Shown: positions 18,315 to 27,358, numbered from the stretch's first letter. The stretch is DNA of 64,000 bases from an uncultured Cohaesibacter sp. (GCF_963676275.1 NZ_OY781091.1:3946775-4010774), one strand, 5' to 3'. A program made the numbers and translations. Notes: generated by a model not told the origin, from the letters alone.

Positions 18315-21300
18315 CTAATGAAAATCACGACTGGGAAACAGTTTCTTGGCCTGCTCGCGCGGGTGACGGGCCCGCGAGGGAACCCGCTCCAGCCCCTTGA
18401 CCGGACGCCCCCGCGGCGCTTCATCGGCCTGCGGATTGGTGATGCCGACCGCATCATCCAGCGGGTGCCCAAGCTCGGAAAGCCGGTGTGAGAGATCCTC
18501 CACCCGCTCGGCAATCAGATGCACCACGATGCCTTCCTTTTGCAGCGTGCCATGCACCCTGAGCAAGCGGCCCGAAATCACCGCCCGCCGGAAAGCCTTG
18601 TAGACCTTGGGCCAGACCACGACATTGGCAACGCCCGTTTCATCTTCCAATGTCACGAAGATGACCCCGGAGGCCGTACCGGGACGCTGCCGGGTAATCA
18701 CCAGCCCGCAGACGCTGACCTTCTTGAGCGGAACATCGATCAGATCGCCATGATTGGTCAGCTCCGGCATGGATGGGCGCAACAGCTCCATCGGATGGGC
18801 CCGTAGGGACAGGCGCGTGGAGACATAATCCTCCACCACCTCCTCGCCCAGATGCATCTGCGGCAAGGTCACGGCAGGCTCGTTGATGCATTCCCCGTCA
18901 ATCGGATCATTGAACAGCGGCAAGGGCTTGAGCGCGGCAAAGGCCTTGACCTGCCAGAGCGCTTCGCGCCGCCCCATCTCCATGCTGACAAAGGCGTCAG
19001 CCTCTGCCAGCTGTTCCATCGCCCCGCCCCTGAGGCCCGCCCGCTGCCAGACGCTCTGCGGATCGGGATAGCCATTGCCGCGCGCCGCCACGATCCACTC
19101 CGCATCCTCAGAGGAAAAGCCCTTGATCTGGCGAAAGCCCAGCCGGATGGCCAGCGCCCCGTCCAGCCGCCGCTCCAGCAGATTGTCCCAGCCGCTGTTA
19201 TTGACGCAGATAGGGCGGATCTCGATGCCATGCTCGCGCGCATCGCGCACGATCTGCGCCGGCGCATAAAAGCCCATCGGCTGGGAATTGAGCAGCGCAC
19301 AGGCGAACACCGCCGGATGATGACATTTCAGCCATGCCGACACATAGGCCAGCATGGCAAAGGCCGCCGCATGACTTTCGGGAAAGCCATATTCGCCGAA
19401 GCCCTCGATCTGGGAAAAGCAGCGCTCGGCAAAATCCCGCTCATAGCCCCGCTCCAGCATGCCGCCGACAAAGCGTTCCTTGAAGCTGTGAATGGTCCCC
19501 ATCCGGCGGAAGGTGGCCAGCGAGCGCCGCAGCCGGTCCGCCTCCTCGGGGCTGAAGCCCGCCGCCACCACGGCAATCTGCATCGCCTGTTCCTGAAACA
19601 GTGGCACCCCGAGCGTCTTGCCCAGCACCTCTTCCAGCGCCCGGGAAGGAAACCAGACCTTCTCCCGTCCCTGCCGCCGGTTGATATAGGGATGCACCAT
19701 CCCGCCCTGAATGGGACCGGGCCGGACAATCGCCACCTCGACCACCAGATCATAGAAGGTGCGCGGTCGCATCCGTGGCAGAAAATTCATCTGCGCCCGG
19801 CTCTCGACCTGAAACACCCCCACCGCATCGGCCACGCACAGCATGTCATAGGTCGCCCCGTCCTCCTGCGGCACCGAGCCGATGCTATGCTCAAGCCCCT
19901 CATGCTCCTTGAGCAGATCAAAGCTCTTGCGAATGCAGGTCAGCATGCCAAGGCTGAGGATATCCACCTTGAGAATACCCAGCGCATCGATGTCGTCCTT
20001 GTCCCACTCGATGATGGTGCGGTCTTCCATCGCCGCATTCTCGATCGGACACAGCTCGTCCAGCCGCCCGCGGGTGATGATAAAACCACCCACATGCTGG
20101 GAGAGATGACGCGGGAAACCGATGATCTCGGCAATCAGCGCGATGGTCTGCATCAGCCGCCGATCTCCCGGATCAAGTCCCAGCTCGCGCATCCGCTTGA
20201 GGTCGACCCCGTCACTCGACCAGCCCCAGATCTGCCCGGACAGCGCCGCCGTCACATCCTGTGACAGCCCCATCACCTTGCCCACCTCGCGGATCGCCGA
20301 GCGGGTGCGGAAATGAATGACCGTCGCACACAGTCCGGCGCGATGACGCCCATATTTCTCATAGATATGCTGGATCACCTCCTCGCGCCGCTCATGCTCG
20401 AAATCCACGTCGATATCGGGCGGCTCACCGCGATGCTCCGAGACAAAGCGCTCGAACACCATGGTAATCGTCTCGGGTGCGACATCGGTGATGCCAAGGG
20501 CAAAGCAGAGAATGGAATTGGCCGCAGACCCTCGCCCCTGACAGAGAATCCCCCGGCTGCGGGCAAAGGCGACAATGTCATGCACCGTAAGGAAATAGGC
20601 CGCAAAGCCGAGCTTGCCGACCAGCGCCAGCTCCTTGTCGGCCAGAGCGCGGGACTTCTCCGGCACCCCTTGCGGATAGCGCAGGGCCAGCCCTGCATTG
20701 GTCAGCCGCTCTAGCCGCGCCTGCGGGCTTTCCTCCCCCGCCACTTCATCGGGATATTCATAGCTCAGTTCATCAAGGGCAAAGCTGCAGCGCATGGCGA
20801 TTTCGCATGCCCGCCGGATCGCTGCCGGATGGCGACGATAAAGCCGCACCATGTCGCCCGCGCCCTTCAGCCGCCGCTCCGCATTGGGCAGCGCCCGCGA
20901 GCCGATGGCGTCGATGGTGATATGCTCCCTGAGGCAGGTCAGCACATCGGCCAGTTGCCGCCGCCGCCCGTGATGCATGAGCACATCGCCCACGGCCACC
21001 ATGGGCGCTGCCAACCGATAGGCCAGATGGGCGCAGGCATCGAACCATGCCTGATCCGAACCATTATAGGCCGGAGCGGCACCCAGAAACACGGCACCGG
21101 GAAACTGGCTCACCATCTGCCGGATCTGCCCCTCCACATCAGGATGTTCCAGCCCCGCCTGTGGCAGGGCAATCAACATCATGCCGGAACATGCCTCCAA
21201 AAGATCGGCAAAATGCAGCAGGCATTCCCCCTTTTCGGCCCGCCGCTTGCCAAGGGTCAACAGACGCGTCAGCCGCTGATAGGCAGCCCGGTCCGTCGGC

Positions 21301-21809
21301 AGGGCCAGCCAATGAAGCGCACTATCCTCAAGCACCAGCCGCGCCCCGACAATCAGGCGCGGCAATTTCACCACCTCGGATGGTGACAGCTCGCCGCTGC
21401 CTTCCGGCTCCAGCGCCTGACGGCTGGACGGATCGACCCGCTGGCTGGAACGCAGCCTGATGGCTGCCTGTTGCTTGTCGGCTTGCCTGTCGGCGGCCAG
21501 CTTGTCGGCCTGTTCCTTGATCTGTCGCCGCAATTCCTTGAGCGCCGAATAGGCCCGCACCACACCGGCCAGAGAATTCCGGTCGGTGATCGCAATCGCC
21601 TCCAGCCCCAGTTCGGCGGCGCGAATGACCAGTTCCTCCGGATGAGAAGCCCCGGCAAGGAAGGTGAAGTTGGAAGTCACGCACAATTCGGCATAGGACT
21701 TGGGCCGCATCGCCCCCAATTGTTCGGCAGAAACAGCCCCCGAATTCGGCACCGGCCCCTTGGCCGGAGGGGTCGCTGCCGCTTGTGGCCGGGATGGATC
21801 ATCTGTCAT
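18315..21809 (-). CDS. dnaE2: Error-prone DNA polymerase DnaE2 (ImuC)
   Basis: 1164 residues, a C-family polymerase alpha subunit of the DnaE2 type. A PHP domain lies at the N-terminus (AELCVTSNFTFLAGASHPEELV), the palm has the catalytic PDIDVDF motif near residue 460 and a later ILKVDILSLGML, and an OB fold lies near residues 1020-1100. With ImuA and ImuB it carries out damage-induced translesion synthesis and mutagenesis. Its start overlaps the imuB stop by four bases (ATGA). The PHP domain lacks some metal ligands of proofreading types, as is normal in this group. Confidence 0.96.
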   Translation of the reverse strand: MTDDPSRPQAAATPPAKGPVPNSGAVSAEQLGAMRPKSYAELCVTSNFTFLAGASHPEELVIRAAELGLEAIAITDRNSLAGVVRAYSALKELRRQIKEQADKLAADRQADKQQAAIRLRSSQRVDPSSRQALEPEGSGELSPSEVVKLPRLIVGARLVLEDSALHWLALPTDRAAYQRLTRLLTLGKRRAEKGECLLHFADLLEACSGMMLIALPQAGLEHPDVEGQIRQMVSQFPGAVFLGAAPAYNGSDQAWFDACAHLAYRLAAPMVAVGDVLMHHGRRRQLADVLTCLREHITIDAIGSRALPNAERRLKGAGDMVRLYRRHPAAIRRACEIAMRCSFALDELSYEYPDEVAGEESPQARLERLTNAGLALRYPQGVPEKSRALADKELALVGKLGFAAYFLTVHDIVAFARSRGILCQGRGSAANSILCFALGITDVAPETITMVFERFVSEHRGEPPDIDVDFEHERREEVIQHIYEKYGRHRAGLCATVIHFRTRSAIREVGKVMGLSQDVTAALSGQIWGWSSDGVDLKRMRELGLDPGDRRLMQTIALIAEIIGFPRHLSQHVGGFIITRGRLDELCPIENAAMEDRTIIEWDKDDIDALGILKVDILSLGMLTCIRKSFDLLKEHEGLEHSIGSVPQEDGATYDMLCVADAVGVFQVESRAQMNFLPRMRPRTFYDLVVEVAIVRPGPIQGGMVHPYINRRQGREKVWFPSRALEEVLGKTLGVPLFQEQAMQIAVVAAGFSPEEADRLRRSLATFRRMGTIHSFKERFVGGMLERGYERDFAERCFSQIEGFGEYGFPESHAAAFAMLAYVSAWLKCHHPAVFACALLNSQPMGFYAPAQIVRDAREHGIEIRPICVNNSGWDNLLERRLDGALAIRLGFRQIKGFSSEDAEWIVAARGNGYPDPQSVWQRAGLRGGAMEQLAEADAFVSMEMGRREALWQVKAFAALKPLPLFNDPIDGECINEPAVTLPQMHLGEEVVEDYVSTRLSLRAHPMELLRPSMPELTNHGDLIDVPLKKVSVCGLVITRQRPGTASGVIFVTLEDETGVANVVVWPKVYKAFRRAVISGRLLRVHGTLQKEGIVVHLIAERVEDLSHRLSELGHPLDDAVGITNPQADEAPRGRPVKGLERVPSRARHPREQAKKLFPSRDFH

Positions 21810-23470
21810 GCAAATTCACCATGCACAAACCAGCTGGACAGATGGGAAAGACGGTTCTGCGGTGTATGAAACAGCCACAGCCGCCAGCCCTGCCGCGTCT
21901 CCACCCACCAGTAATCGCGGATGCCCGACCGCCATGCGGGGTCTTCCCACCACCATTCAGGCGCAATCCGCTCCGGCCCACGCGCATAGGCCACCGACAG
22001 TTGCATCCGCCGCCAGCGAAAATGGGCCGGAGGCTCCCGCCGCACCGGATCAGGCTCGGAGGACAGCGGCAGGACAATCGCCTCGGGCGGAAACAGCCGC
22101 AGCGGGCGCGGCGTGGCCTGAGCCCGCCCCGCCTCCTGTGATTCTCCCCCCGGCTCCTGCCCCGGCCAACGCTCCACCGCCCGGGTCCAGGCCGCAGGCT
22201 GGAGGGAAAAACTGCGTTCCGGAATATGACTGTCGGCAGGCACAAAACGCAGGATATTTTCAAGCCCGATGCGACTGCCAAGCCGGGAAATCAGATCCTC
22301 CAGCCCATGATCCTCGGCCTTTTGCGCCTCGCGGTTGGCCTCGCTGCCGCCATGGCTCAACACCACGCTCGCCATCTGCTCATCGGCCATCGGCTCCACG
22401 AGGGTTGCCTCAAGCCGCATCATGTCAATGCCGAAACCGGCATCCACCTCGCCAACGCTGCGCTCGAACAGCGGCAGAATGCGCCTTGCATCCCGCATCG
22501 GTCGGGCCAGCCGCAATTCCACCTGACTGGCCTCCATATCCATGCGCCGCATGGTCAGTTGCAACACCCGCACCCCGGCCCCCTGCCGGTCCAGCTTGGC
22601 GCAGAGCCGCTCCAGCAACCTGCCAGCCACCGCCATGACATCATCGGCCAGCCCGATCGGCTCGGGCAGGCTCATCCGCACGCCGTAATGAGGCGCTTCC
22701 GACAGGGGCGAAATGGCCTCTTCCCGGTGCCCTAGCGCCTGATCGAGCCGCATCAGCGGTTCCAGACCGAAACGGCGTGTCACCGTGGCCCGCGGCAGGG
22801 CATGGAGATCCCCGATGCTCCGCACCCCAAGCCGCATCAATCCGGTGCAGATCTTTTCTTCCAGCCTGAGGGCGGCAACGGGAAAAGCCCCAATCGCCGC
22901 AAGCGCCTTGCCAGAAGGGGCAAGAGAGGCAGAAAGATCACCAGAAAGCGAACAGGAAAGCGAACCGGAAGCCTCATGGGCCGGCTCGCCCCGATCTGGC
23001 GACCAGCCGCCATAATGGGCCAGAGCCCAAGCCGCCCCGCGCGTATCGGCAAGCCCCTGACGCACAGAGATCCCGCCTCGGGCAAGGCGTTCCTCAATAT
23101 TTTCCAGCAAGGCCAGCTCGCCACCGAACAAATGGGTCGAGCCGGTCACATCCAGCAGCAACCCATCCTCGCCATCCAGCCCGACCCACGGACAGAAGCG
23201 TCCGGCCCAGCGCGCCAGCAATTCGAGAAAGCGGGCATCCGCCTCGCGATCGGCGACCATGGTTTGCAAATCGGGACAAAGAGCCCGCGCATCCGCCAGC
23301 CCCATGCCGCGCTGCAGCCCTTCCCGCTCGGCGCGTTCATTGAGACAATAGAGCCGCTCGGCATTACTCTGCCGCAAGGTGAGGGCAAACGGAGTCGTGA
23401 CCACCGCCCGCCTCAGAATGCGGTCGCTCGCCAGCCTCGGAAACCACAATGACACGACGCGTCTCTGCAT
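21806..23470 (-). CDS. imuB: ImuB, Y-family polymerase-like mutasome protein
   Basis: About 554 residues. It has the Y-family fold, but the first catalytic segment reads VVSLWFPRLASDRILRR, without the DxD acidic pair of active polymerases, as expected for ImuB, which is a non-catalytic hub that brings DnaE2 to the beta clamp. The thumb-like helix-hairpin-helix (MRLGVRSIGDLHALPRATVTRRFG) is present, followed by a long C-terminal tail used for partner binding in known ImuB. The ATG at 23470 is preferred; a TTG at 23479 is also possible. It overlaps imuA by about 107 bases and dnaE2 by four. Confidence 0.93.
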   Translation of the reverse strand: MQRRVVSLWFPRLASDRILRRAVVTTPFALTLRQSNAERLYCLNERAEREGLQRGMGLADARALCPDLQTMVADREADARFLELLARWAGRFCPWVGLDGEDGLLLDVTGSTHLFGGELALLENIEERLARGGISVRQGLADTRGAAWALAHYGGWSPDRGEPAHEASGSLSCSLSGDLSASLAPSGKALAAIGAFPVAALRLEEKICTGLMRLGVRSIGDLHALPRATVTRRFGLEPLMRLDQALGHREEAISPLSEAPHYGVRMSLPEPIGLADDVMAVAGRLLERLCAKLDRQGAGVRVLQLTMRRMDMEASQVELRLARPMRDARRILPLFERSVGEVDAGFGIDMMRLEATLVEPMADEQMASVVLSHGGSEANREAQKAEDHGLEDLISRLGSRIGLENILRFVPADSHIPERSFSLQPAAWTRAVERWPGQEPGGESQEAGRAQATPRPLRLFPPEAIVLPLSSEPDPVRREPPAHFRWRRMQLSVAYARGPERIAPEWWWEDPAWRSGIRDYWWVETRQGWRLWLFHTPQNRLSHLSSWFVHGEFA

Positions 23471-24032
23471 CCCAAACAAGATCCCAACTGCCCAATGTTC
23501 CTGATTTGTTCTTTATAAGCTGCCAGCGTTGAAGAGTCGAGTCAGGAGTCTGATAGCGCTTCATGACCGCCTGATTCTGCCTGAATTTCCGGGAGAAAAG
23601 CGGTGTACAATGCCAGCGGCTTTCCGCCGCATTGTTGCCCATCCCCTCGCCAATCATCAGAATTCCGGTTGCCTTGCCCTCCTCTGCGGCCAATTGCAAA
23701 CGACGCCCTGCGGTAAAGCTCAGATCACGCGGCACCTCGGCCACGACCACAGAGACGGCCCCAGAGCGCAAGGCCTCCTCTGCGGCGGCCAGCATCGCCT
23801 TCTGATCTGACACCCGCACCAGCAGCATGCGGCAGGGATCACACAGTGGCGCCAGCCCATCGGGATTGAGACCATCTGTCCGCCACTCCTCGACCAGCCA
23901 CATGACCGGGCGCCGATCTGCCCGCATGGCAACCCCGCAGGCAATGGCGGCAAAAACACCCGCCCCTTGCCCGACCACCTCATGCGCCCGCCCCCCTCTT
24001 AAAGGAAAGGCCTCATCGAAACGCTCATACAC
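23364..24032 (-). CDS. imuA: ImuA, RecA-like mutasome accessory protein
   Basis: About 222 residues. It resembles the ImuA/SulA-like group: GGRAHEVVGQGAGVFAAIACGVA in place of a Walker A region, VMWLVEE, then LLVRVSDQKAMLAAAEEALRSGAVSVVVAEV as in RecA-like cores, and the late WHCTPLF segment. It works with ImuB and DnaE2. I chose the GTG at 24032 because GGGAG lies seven bases upstream and it falls downstream of the LexA box; ATGs at 24053, 24080 and 24110 are alternatives, but the last two start within or upstream of the box. The 3' end overlaps imuB by about 107 bases, implying translational coupling. Confidence 0.82.
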   Translation of the reverse strand: MYERFDEAFPLRGGRAHEVVGQGAGVFAAIACGVAMRADRRPVMWLVEEWRTDGLNPDGLAPLCDPCRMLLVRVSDQKAMLAAAEEALRSGAVSVVVAEVPRDLSFTAGRRLQLAAEEGKATGILMIGEGMGNNAAESRWHCTPLFSRKFRQNQAVMKRYQTPDSTLQRWQLIKNKSGTLGSWDLVWDAETRRVIVVSEAGERPHSEAGGGHDSVCPHLAAE

Positions 24033-24063
24033 GGCACATCTCCCATGGCACATCTCAGAAAAA

Positions 24064-24078
24064 GAACATAAAGAGAAC
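24064..24078. promoter_or_regulatory. LexA (SOS) box upstream of imuA
   Basis: GAAC-ATAAAGA-GAAC is, on the coding strand of imuA, GTTC-N7-GTTC: the direct-repeat LexA box of alphaproteobacteria. It ends about 32 bases before the preferred imuA start and would cover the promoter of the imuA-imuB-dnaE2 operon. Confidence 0.88.
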
Positions 24079-24231
24079 ATACTATAGTGACGCGCATTTG
24101 TCAGCTCCATTCATTCAAGCAAATTTGCATCAAGAAATTCAAAGGTATGCATATAACACATAGAGGCATCGCAAACTTGTGCCTTTTAAACCCGCAGAAA
24201 ACCGCCCAAATAGAGCCTAGAACAGCAATTT

Positions 24232-24261
24232 CCCGAACCCGCCCGAACCCGCCCGAACCCG
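24232..24261. repeat. Three perfect tandem copies of a 10-base unit
   Basis: The unit CCCGAACCCG is repeated three times without change. It lies 24 bases ahead of a possible small gene. No gene or known repeat family accounts for it. Confidence 0.8.
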
Positions 24262-24284
24262 ATCGTGATGAGAAGCAGAAACCA

Positions 24285-24419
24285 ATGACCGAGAAAAGCA
24301 GCAATCCTTTTTCCTTCGCCCTGAGATTCTTTCTCAATCTTGGCAATTCAGAACCGCGCGTCCATCCCAATCCGCGCGAATGGGACGCCATGACCTTCCA
24401 TGACCGTCACGACAGCTAA
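24285..24419 (+). CDS. Possible small protein of 44 residues, unknown
   Basis: The frame from the ATG at 24285 reads MTEKSSNPFSFALRFFLNLG and ends in a polar segment with NPREWDAMTFHDRHD. An amphipathic FALRFFLNL stretch followed by a charged tail gives it a protein-like look, and it fills part of an otherwise empty 800-base gap. The ribosome site is poor. I do not recognise it. It may be chance. Confidence 0.3.
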   Translation: MTEKSSNPFSFALRFFLNLGNSEPRVHPNPREWDAMTFHDRHDS

Positions 24420-24510
24420 AAAATACGTACAAACATCTAATAATACACGCAGATTCAGGCCTAGCCATGCGACAGCATCAAGGCTGATAGGCGATAAAAC
24501 CTCTTTTCGG

Positions 24511-24702
24511 CATAAGACGAAAGTCTTAAACTTATTCTTGTAAGTGAGCCAACGAAGCCTCTGCAAAGAGGCGAGGTCATTTGCGACGGGGACCCCCTCT
24601 ATCCTCATGCTGCCTCCTCCCCGAATTTGCATGAGGTTTGACCCCCGCCCAAATGGCGATCATGCCCTGCCCCAGATCCGTCCGGGACAGGGCATCTTTT
24701 TT
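24511..24702 (+). ncRNA. Candidate structured small RNA with anti-Shine-Dalgarno loop and terminator
   Basis: Four hairpins follow one another on the plus strand. First, TAAGAC-GAAA-GTCTTA (24514-24529) and GCCTCT-GCAA-AGAGGC (24557-24572), both perfect six-base stems closed by GNRA tetraloops. Third, CCTCATGC / GCATGAGG (24603-24636) with an 18-base loop that begins TGCCTCCTCCCC, complementary to Shine-Dalgarno sequences. Fourth, a Rho-independent terminator at 24662-24702. CCTCC-type loops are known in several alphaproteobacterial trans-acting small RNAs. The 5' end is not known and may lie at the second hairpin. It could also be a leader of the glycerate kinase gene, 127 bases downstream, but no competing antiterminator is evident. 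Confidence 0.5.
24662..24702 (+). terminator. Strong Rho-independent terminator ending the candidate RNA
   Basis: The stem ATGCCCTG / CAGGGCAT, extended inside by three further C-G pairs, is followed by CTTTTTT. No protein gene on the plus strand ends nearby, so it must end either a small RNA or an attenuated leader transcript. Confidence 0.85.
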
Positions 24703-24828
24703 GCCAAAAGCGCCCTTCCCCTCAGTTCCAATCCCCGGCTTCTTCACAGGCAAGAATTCGCCAAGACATGACTGGCTCTTTGCCTGCCTCGCCACTATAG
24801 TCATGGCAGTTGAACGCAGGAGGCAACG

Positions 24829-26124
24829 GTGACTGAAACCGGAAATGAAATAGAACAATTGCGCGATCTGGCAGCAGCCCTGTTTGAAGCGGGGGTTGCG
24901 GCCGCTGATCCCAGGCTGGCGCTCGAAAAGACATTCGAGGAATCCCCACTGCTCCCCTTGCAGGAGGGCCGTTATCTCGTCATCGCCCTTGGCAAGGCCG
25001 CCGTTGCCATGGCCCAGACCTGCCTGAAGGAACTGCCCGAAGACACGCCCAGCGAATGCCTTGTTGTCACCAATTACGAGAATGCAATCCCCATCGAGGG
25101 TGCAACATGCTTTGCAGCGGGCCATCCGGTGCCCGATGAAAATGGTCTGGCAGCAGGCAAGGCCATCATGGACATGCTGGCAACCACGACAGAAGAAGAC
25201 CATGTGATCGTGTTGATCAGCGGTGGCGGTTCTGCTTTGGTGCCTGCCCCGCTGCCCGGCATCAGCCTTGAAGACAAGATCGCGGTCAGCAAGCTACTGC
25301 TGGCCCATGGTTACAGCATTCACGAAATCAATCTGGTCCGCCAGAGCCTTTCCCAGCTCAAGGGCGGCGGCCTCAGCCTGTTGGCGGCCCCGGCTTCCGT
25401 TCAGAGCTATATCCTGTCCGATGTGGTCGGTGATGACCTGAGCACCATAGCCTCCGGCCCGACCAATCCGCCACTGGGCAGCAGGAAGGACGCGCTGGCG
25501 CTCTTTGCTGCCAAGGGGTTGGTGGAGCAGTTGCCCGCTTCGGTCCGCACAATACTGGAAGCGGATGAAGAGGCCGAAGAGCTCGATTTTTCAAATACGG
25601 AAAACCTGCTGATCGGCTCCAACCGCCTCAGCCTCAATGTCATTCAGGATTCGCTCCCCATCGGCTGGCGCGGACGCATTGTCGACGACCTGCTCGAAGG
25701 CGATGTCCAGGAGGTTGCCCCCAGACTGCATGAAGAGGTCAGAAATGCCCCTCAGGAACAGAAGACGGTTCTGATCTGGGGTGGTGAGACCACGGTGACC
25801 CTGAAAGGCGATGGCAAGGGAGGTCGCAATCAGGAGCTGGCCCTGCTCTTCGCTGTGGCCGATGAGAAAGAACCGATCGAAGGCGACTGGGTCTTCCTGT
25901 CCGGCGGCACAGACGGGCGCGACGGCCCGACCGATAGCGCCGGCGGGCTCGTGGATGCCGGAACACTCAACCGGATCCGCCAGACCGGCGAAAAGCCGTC
26001 AGTCTTGCTGGCCAACAATGACAGCTACAAGGCGCTGGAACTCGCCGGAGACCATCTGATGATCGGCGCAACGGGCACGAATGTCGCGGACATCCAGATC
26101 TGTCTGGTGGACAAGGACAAATGA
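24829..26124 (+). CDS. gckA: Glycerate 2-kinase (GckA/TtuD, DUF4147 family)
   Basis: 431 residues. It shows the family landmarks: YLVIALGKAAVAMAQ near residue 47, the glycine-rich ISGGGSALVPAPLPGISLEDK near residue 128, NLVRQSLSQLKGGGL, DVVGDDLSTIASGPT and the C-terminal FLSGGTDGRDGPTDSAGG. These enzymes phosphorylate D-glycerate to 2-phosphoglycerate, feeding serine-cycle, glyoxylate or glycerate catabolism into glycolysis. Translation starts at GTG 24829 behind GGAGG. It overlaps the next gene by four bases. Confidence 0.92.
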   Translation: MTETGNEIEQLRDLAAALFEAGVAAADPRLALEKTFEESPLLPLQEGRYLVIALGKAAVAMAQTCLKELPEDTPSECLVVTNYENAIPIEGATCFAAGHPVPDENGLAAGKAIMDMLATTTEEDHVIVLISGGGSALVPAPLPGISLEDKIAVSKLLLAHGYSIHEINLVRQSLSQLKGGGLSLLAAPASVQSYILSDVVGDDLSTIASGPTNPPLGSRKDALALFAAKGLVEQLPASVRTILEADEEAEELDFSNTENLLIGSNRLSLNVIQDSLPIGWRGRIVDDLLEGDVQEVAPRLHEEVRNAPQEQKTVLIWGGETTVTLKGDGKGGRNQELALLFAVADEKEPIEGDWVFLSGGTDGRDGPTDSAGGLVDAGTLNRIRQTGEKPSVLLANNDSYKALELAGDHLMIGATGTNVADIQICLVDKDK

Positions 26125-26618
26125 GCCACAAGCAGGCACAGGATCAGCAGCCCCGCCCGCTCGAAGTGCTTGTCGATGCGGACGCCTGCCCGGTGAAGGA
26201 AGAAATCTACAAGGTAGCCGAACGCCATGGCGTTCCGGTCACTCTGGTAGCCAACCAGTTCATGCGGCTGCCACGCAGGGACGAGTGGGCAATCCCCATT
26301 TCTTTTGTCAAGGTGGAGGACGGGCCGGATGTGGCGGACGACCATATTGCAGACATCGCCCATCCCCTGTCCGTTGTCGTGACGGCAGATATCCTGCTTG
26401 CCCAGCGCTGCCTCGCCAAGGGCGCCAGCGTCGTCGGCACGACCGGCAAACCCTTCACCGACAATTCCATCGGATCGGCCGTTGCCATGCGCAACCTGAT
26501 GGCGGATCTGCGCGAGACAACTGACATCAGCGGCGGCCCGCCCCCTTTTTCCAAGGCCGACCGCTCCCGCTTTCTCTCCAGCCTGCATGAGGCGCTGGAA
26601 AAGCTCAGGCACAAATAA
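26121..26618 (+). CDS. YaiI/YqxD family protein (DUF188)
   Basis: 165 residues matching the YaiI/YqxD group: the opening VLVDADACPVKEEIYKVAERHGVPVTLVANQ is its hallmark (a PIN-like nuclease fold with conserved Asp residues), followed by DDHIADIAHPLSVVVTADILLAQRCLAKGA and the late SIGSAVAMRNLM segment. No biochemical role is established for the family. It is translationally coupled to the glycerate kinase gene (ATGA overlap), a coupling with no clear functional meaning. Confidence 0.9.
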   Translation: MSHKQAQDQQPRPLEVLVDADACPVKEEIYKVAERHGVPVTLVANQFMRLPRRDEWAIPISFVKVEDGPDVADDHIADIAHPLSVVVTADILLAQRCLAKGASVVGTTGKPFTDNSIGSAVAMRNLMADLRETTDISGGPPPFSKADRSRFLSSLHEALEKLRHK

Positions 26619-26635
26619 CAAAATGACAGACAGGG

Positions 26636-27319
26636 CTAACCGAAGGGACAGGGGCTGATGAATTCAACCCATTCTCCCCTGTCTGGATGAATGAAGCGCA
26701 GGCTTTCGGCATGGAGCATCAGCCGGTCGGCAGCGGCCAGCGCTTCCCCTTCGGCATAGAATCGATCCCCCATGATCACATGCCCCAGACTGAGCATATG
26801 CACCCGCAGCTGATGGGAGCGGCCTGTATGGGGGGTCAACCGCACCAGCGTGCTGACATCATCGCGCGCGACCACCTGCCAGTCGGTCACAGCCCGCTTG
26901 CCATGCTCATGTGAGACCATCTGCTTGGGACGATTGGGCCAATCGCAGATCAGGGGCAGATCCACCTGCCCCGCATCCGCCTCCATCGCCCCCCAGACAC
27001 GCGCCATATAGCTCTTCTCGACCTTGCGCTTTTCAAACTGCCGGCCAAGATTGCGATGACACTCATCGGTGCGGGCCAGCACCATGATGCCCGAGGTATC
27101 CATATCCAGCCGGTGAACGATTCGCGTATCGCCAAATCGCTCCCTTGCCCGATATTCAAGACAATCCCGATGCTCCTCGGCCTTGCCCGGAACGCTCAAC
27201 AAACCCGACGGCTTGTCGACAATGACAAAATGCGCATCAGCAAAGAGCACATCGAGATAGGGCTCCATGGGCGGGCGATAATTGACAAGAGGCGGGGTCA
27301 GACTTGGAGGATGAGACAT
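26636..27319 (-). CDS. rluA: RNA pseudouridine synthase, RluA family
   Basis: About 227 residues. The catalytic motif HRLDMDTSG (Asp in the second half) follows IVDKPSGLLSVPG; RPHTGR-type and late HAESL segments are present (TPHTGRSHQLRVHM, LMLHAESLRF). The sequence follows E. coli RluA closely, including LSVPG and YMARVWG, which modifies U746 of 23S rRNA and U32 of tRNA. No S4 domain precedes it, as in RluA. The start is uncertain: ATGs at 27358, 27328 and 27319 are all open, and conserved sequence begins only near residue 18. It converges on the DUF188 gene with a 17-base gap. Confidence 0.9.
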   Translation of the reverse strand: MSHPPSLTPPLVNYRPPMEPYLDVLFADAHFVIVDKPSGLLSVPGKAEEHRDCLEYRARERFGDTRIVHRLDMDTSGIMVLARTDECHRNLGRQFEKRKVEKSYMARVWGAMEADAGQVDLPLICDWPNRPKQMVSHEHGKRAVTDWQVVARDDVSTLVRLTPHTGRSHQLRVHMLSLGHVIMGDRFYAEGEALAAADRLMLHAESLRFIHPDRGEWVEFISPCPFG

Positions 27320-27358
27320 GGCCCTCATATGCATGAGCCAAGGCGCAAGGTCAATCAT

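Noticed and set aside
18203-18514. Minus-strand frame overlapping the 3' end of dnaE2
   Set aside because: Out of frame with dnaE2, Arg/Pro-rich and without a ribosome site.
18852-20264. Long plus-strand frame of 470 codons opposite dnaE2
   Set aside because: It lies wholly within dnaE2 on the other strand, reads as a His/Gln/Arg-rich low-quality protein, and matches no family. It is the antisense shadow of a GC-rich gene.
24511-24702. RNase P RNA, tmRNA, 6S RNA or SRP RNA as identity of the structured region
   Set aside because: None of their conserved cores is present, and the length of about 150-190 bases with three small hairpins plus a terminator fits a small regulatory RNA better.
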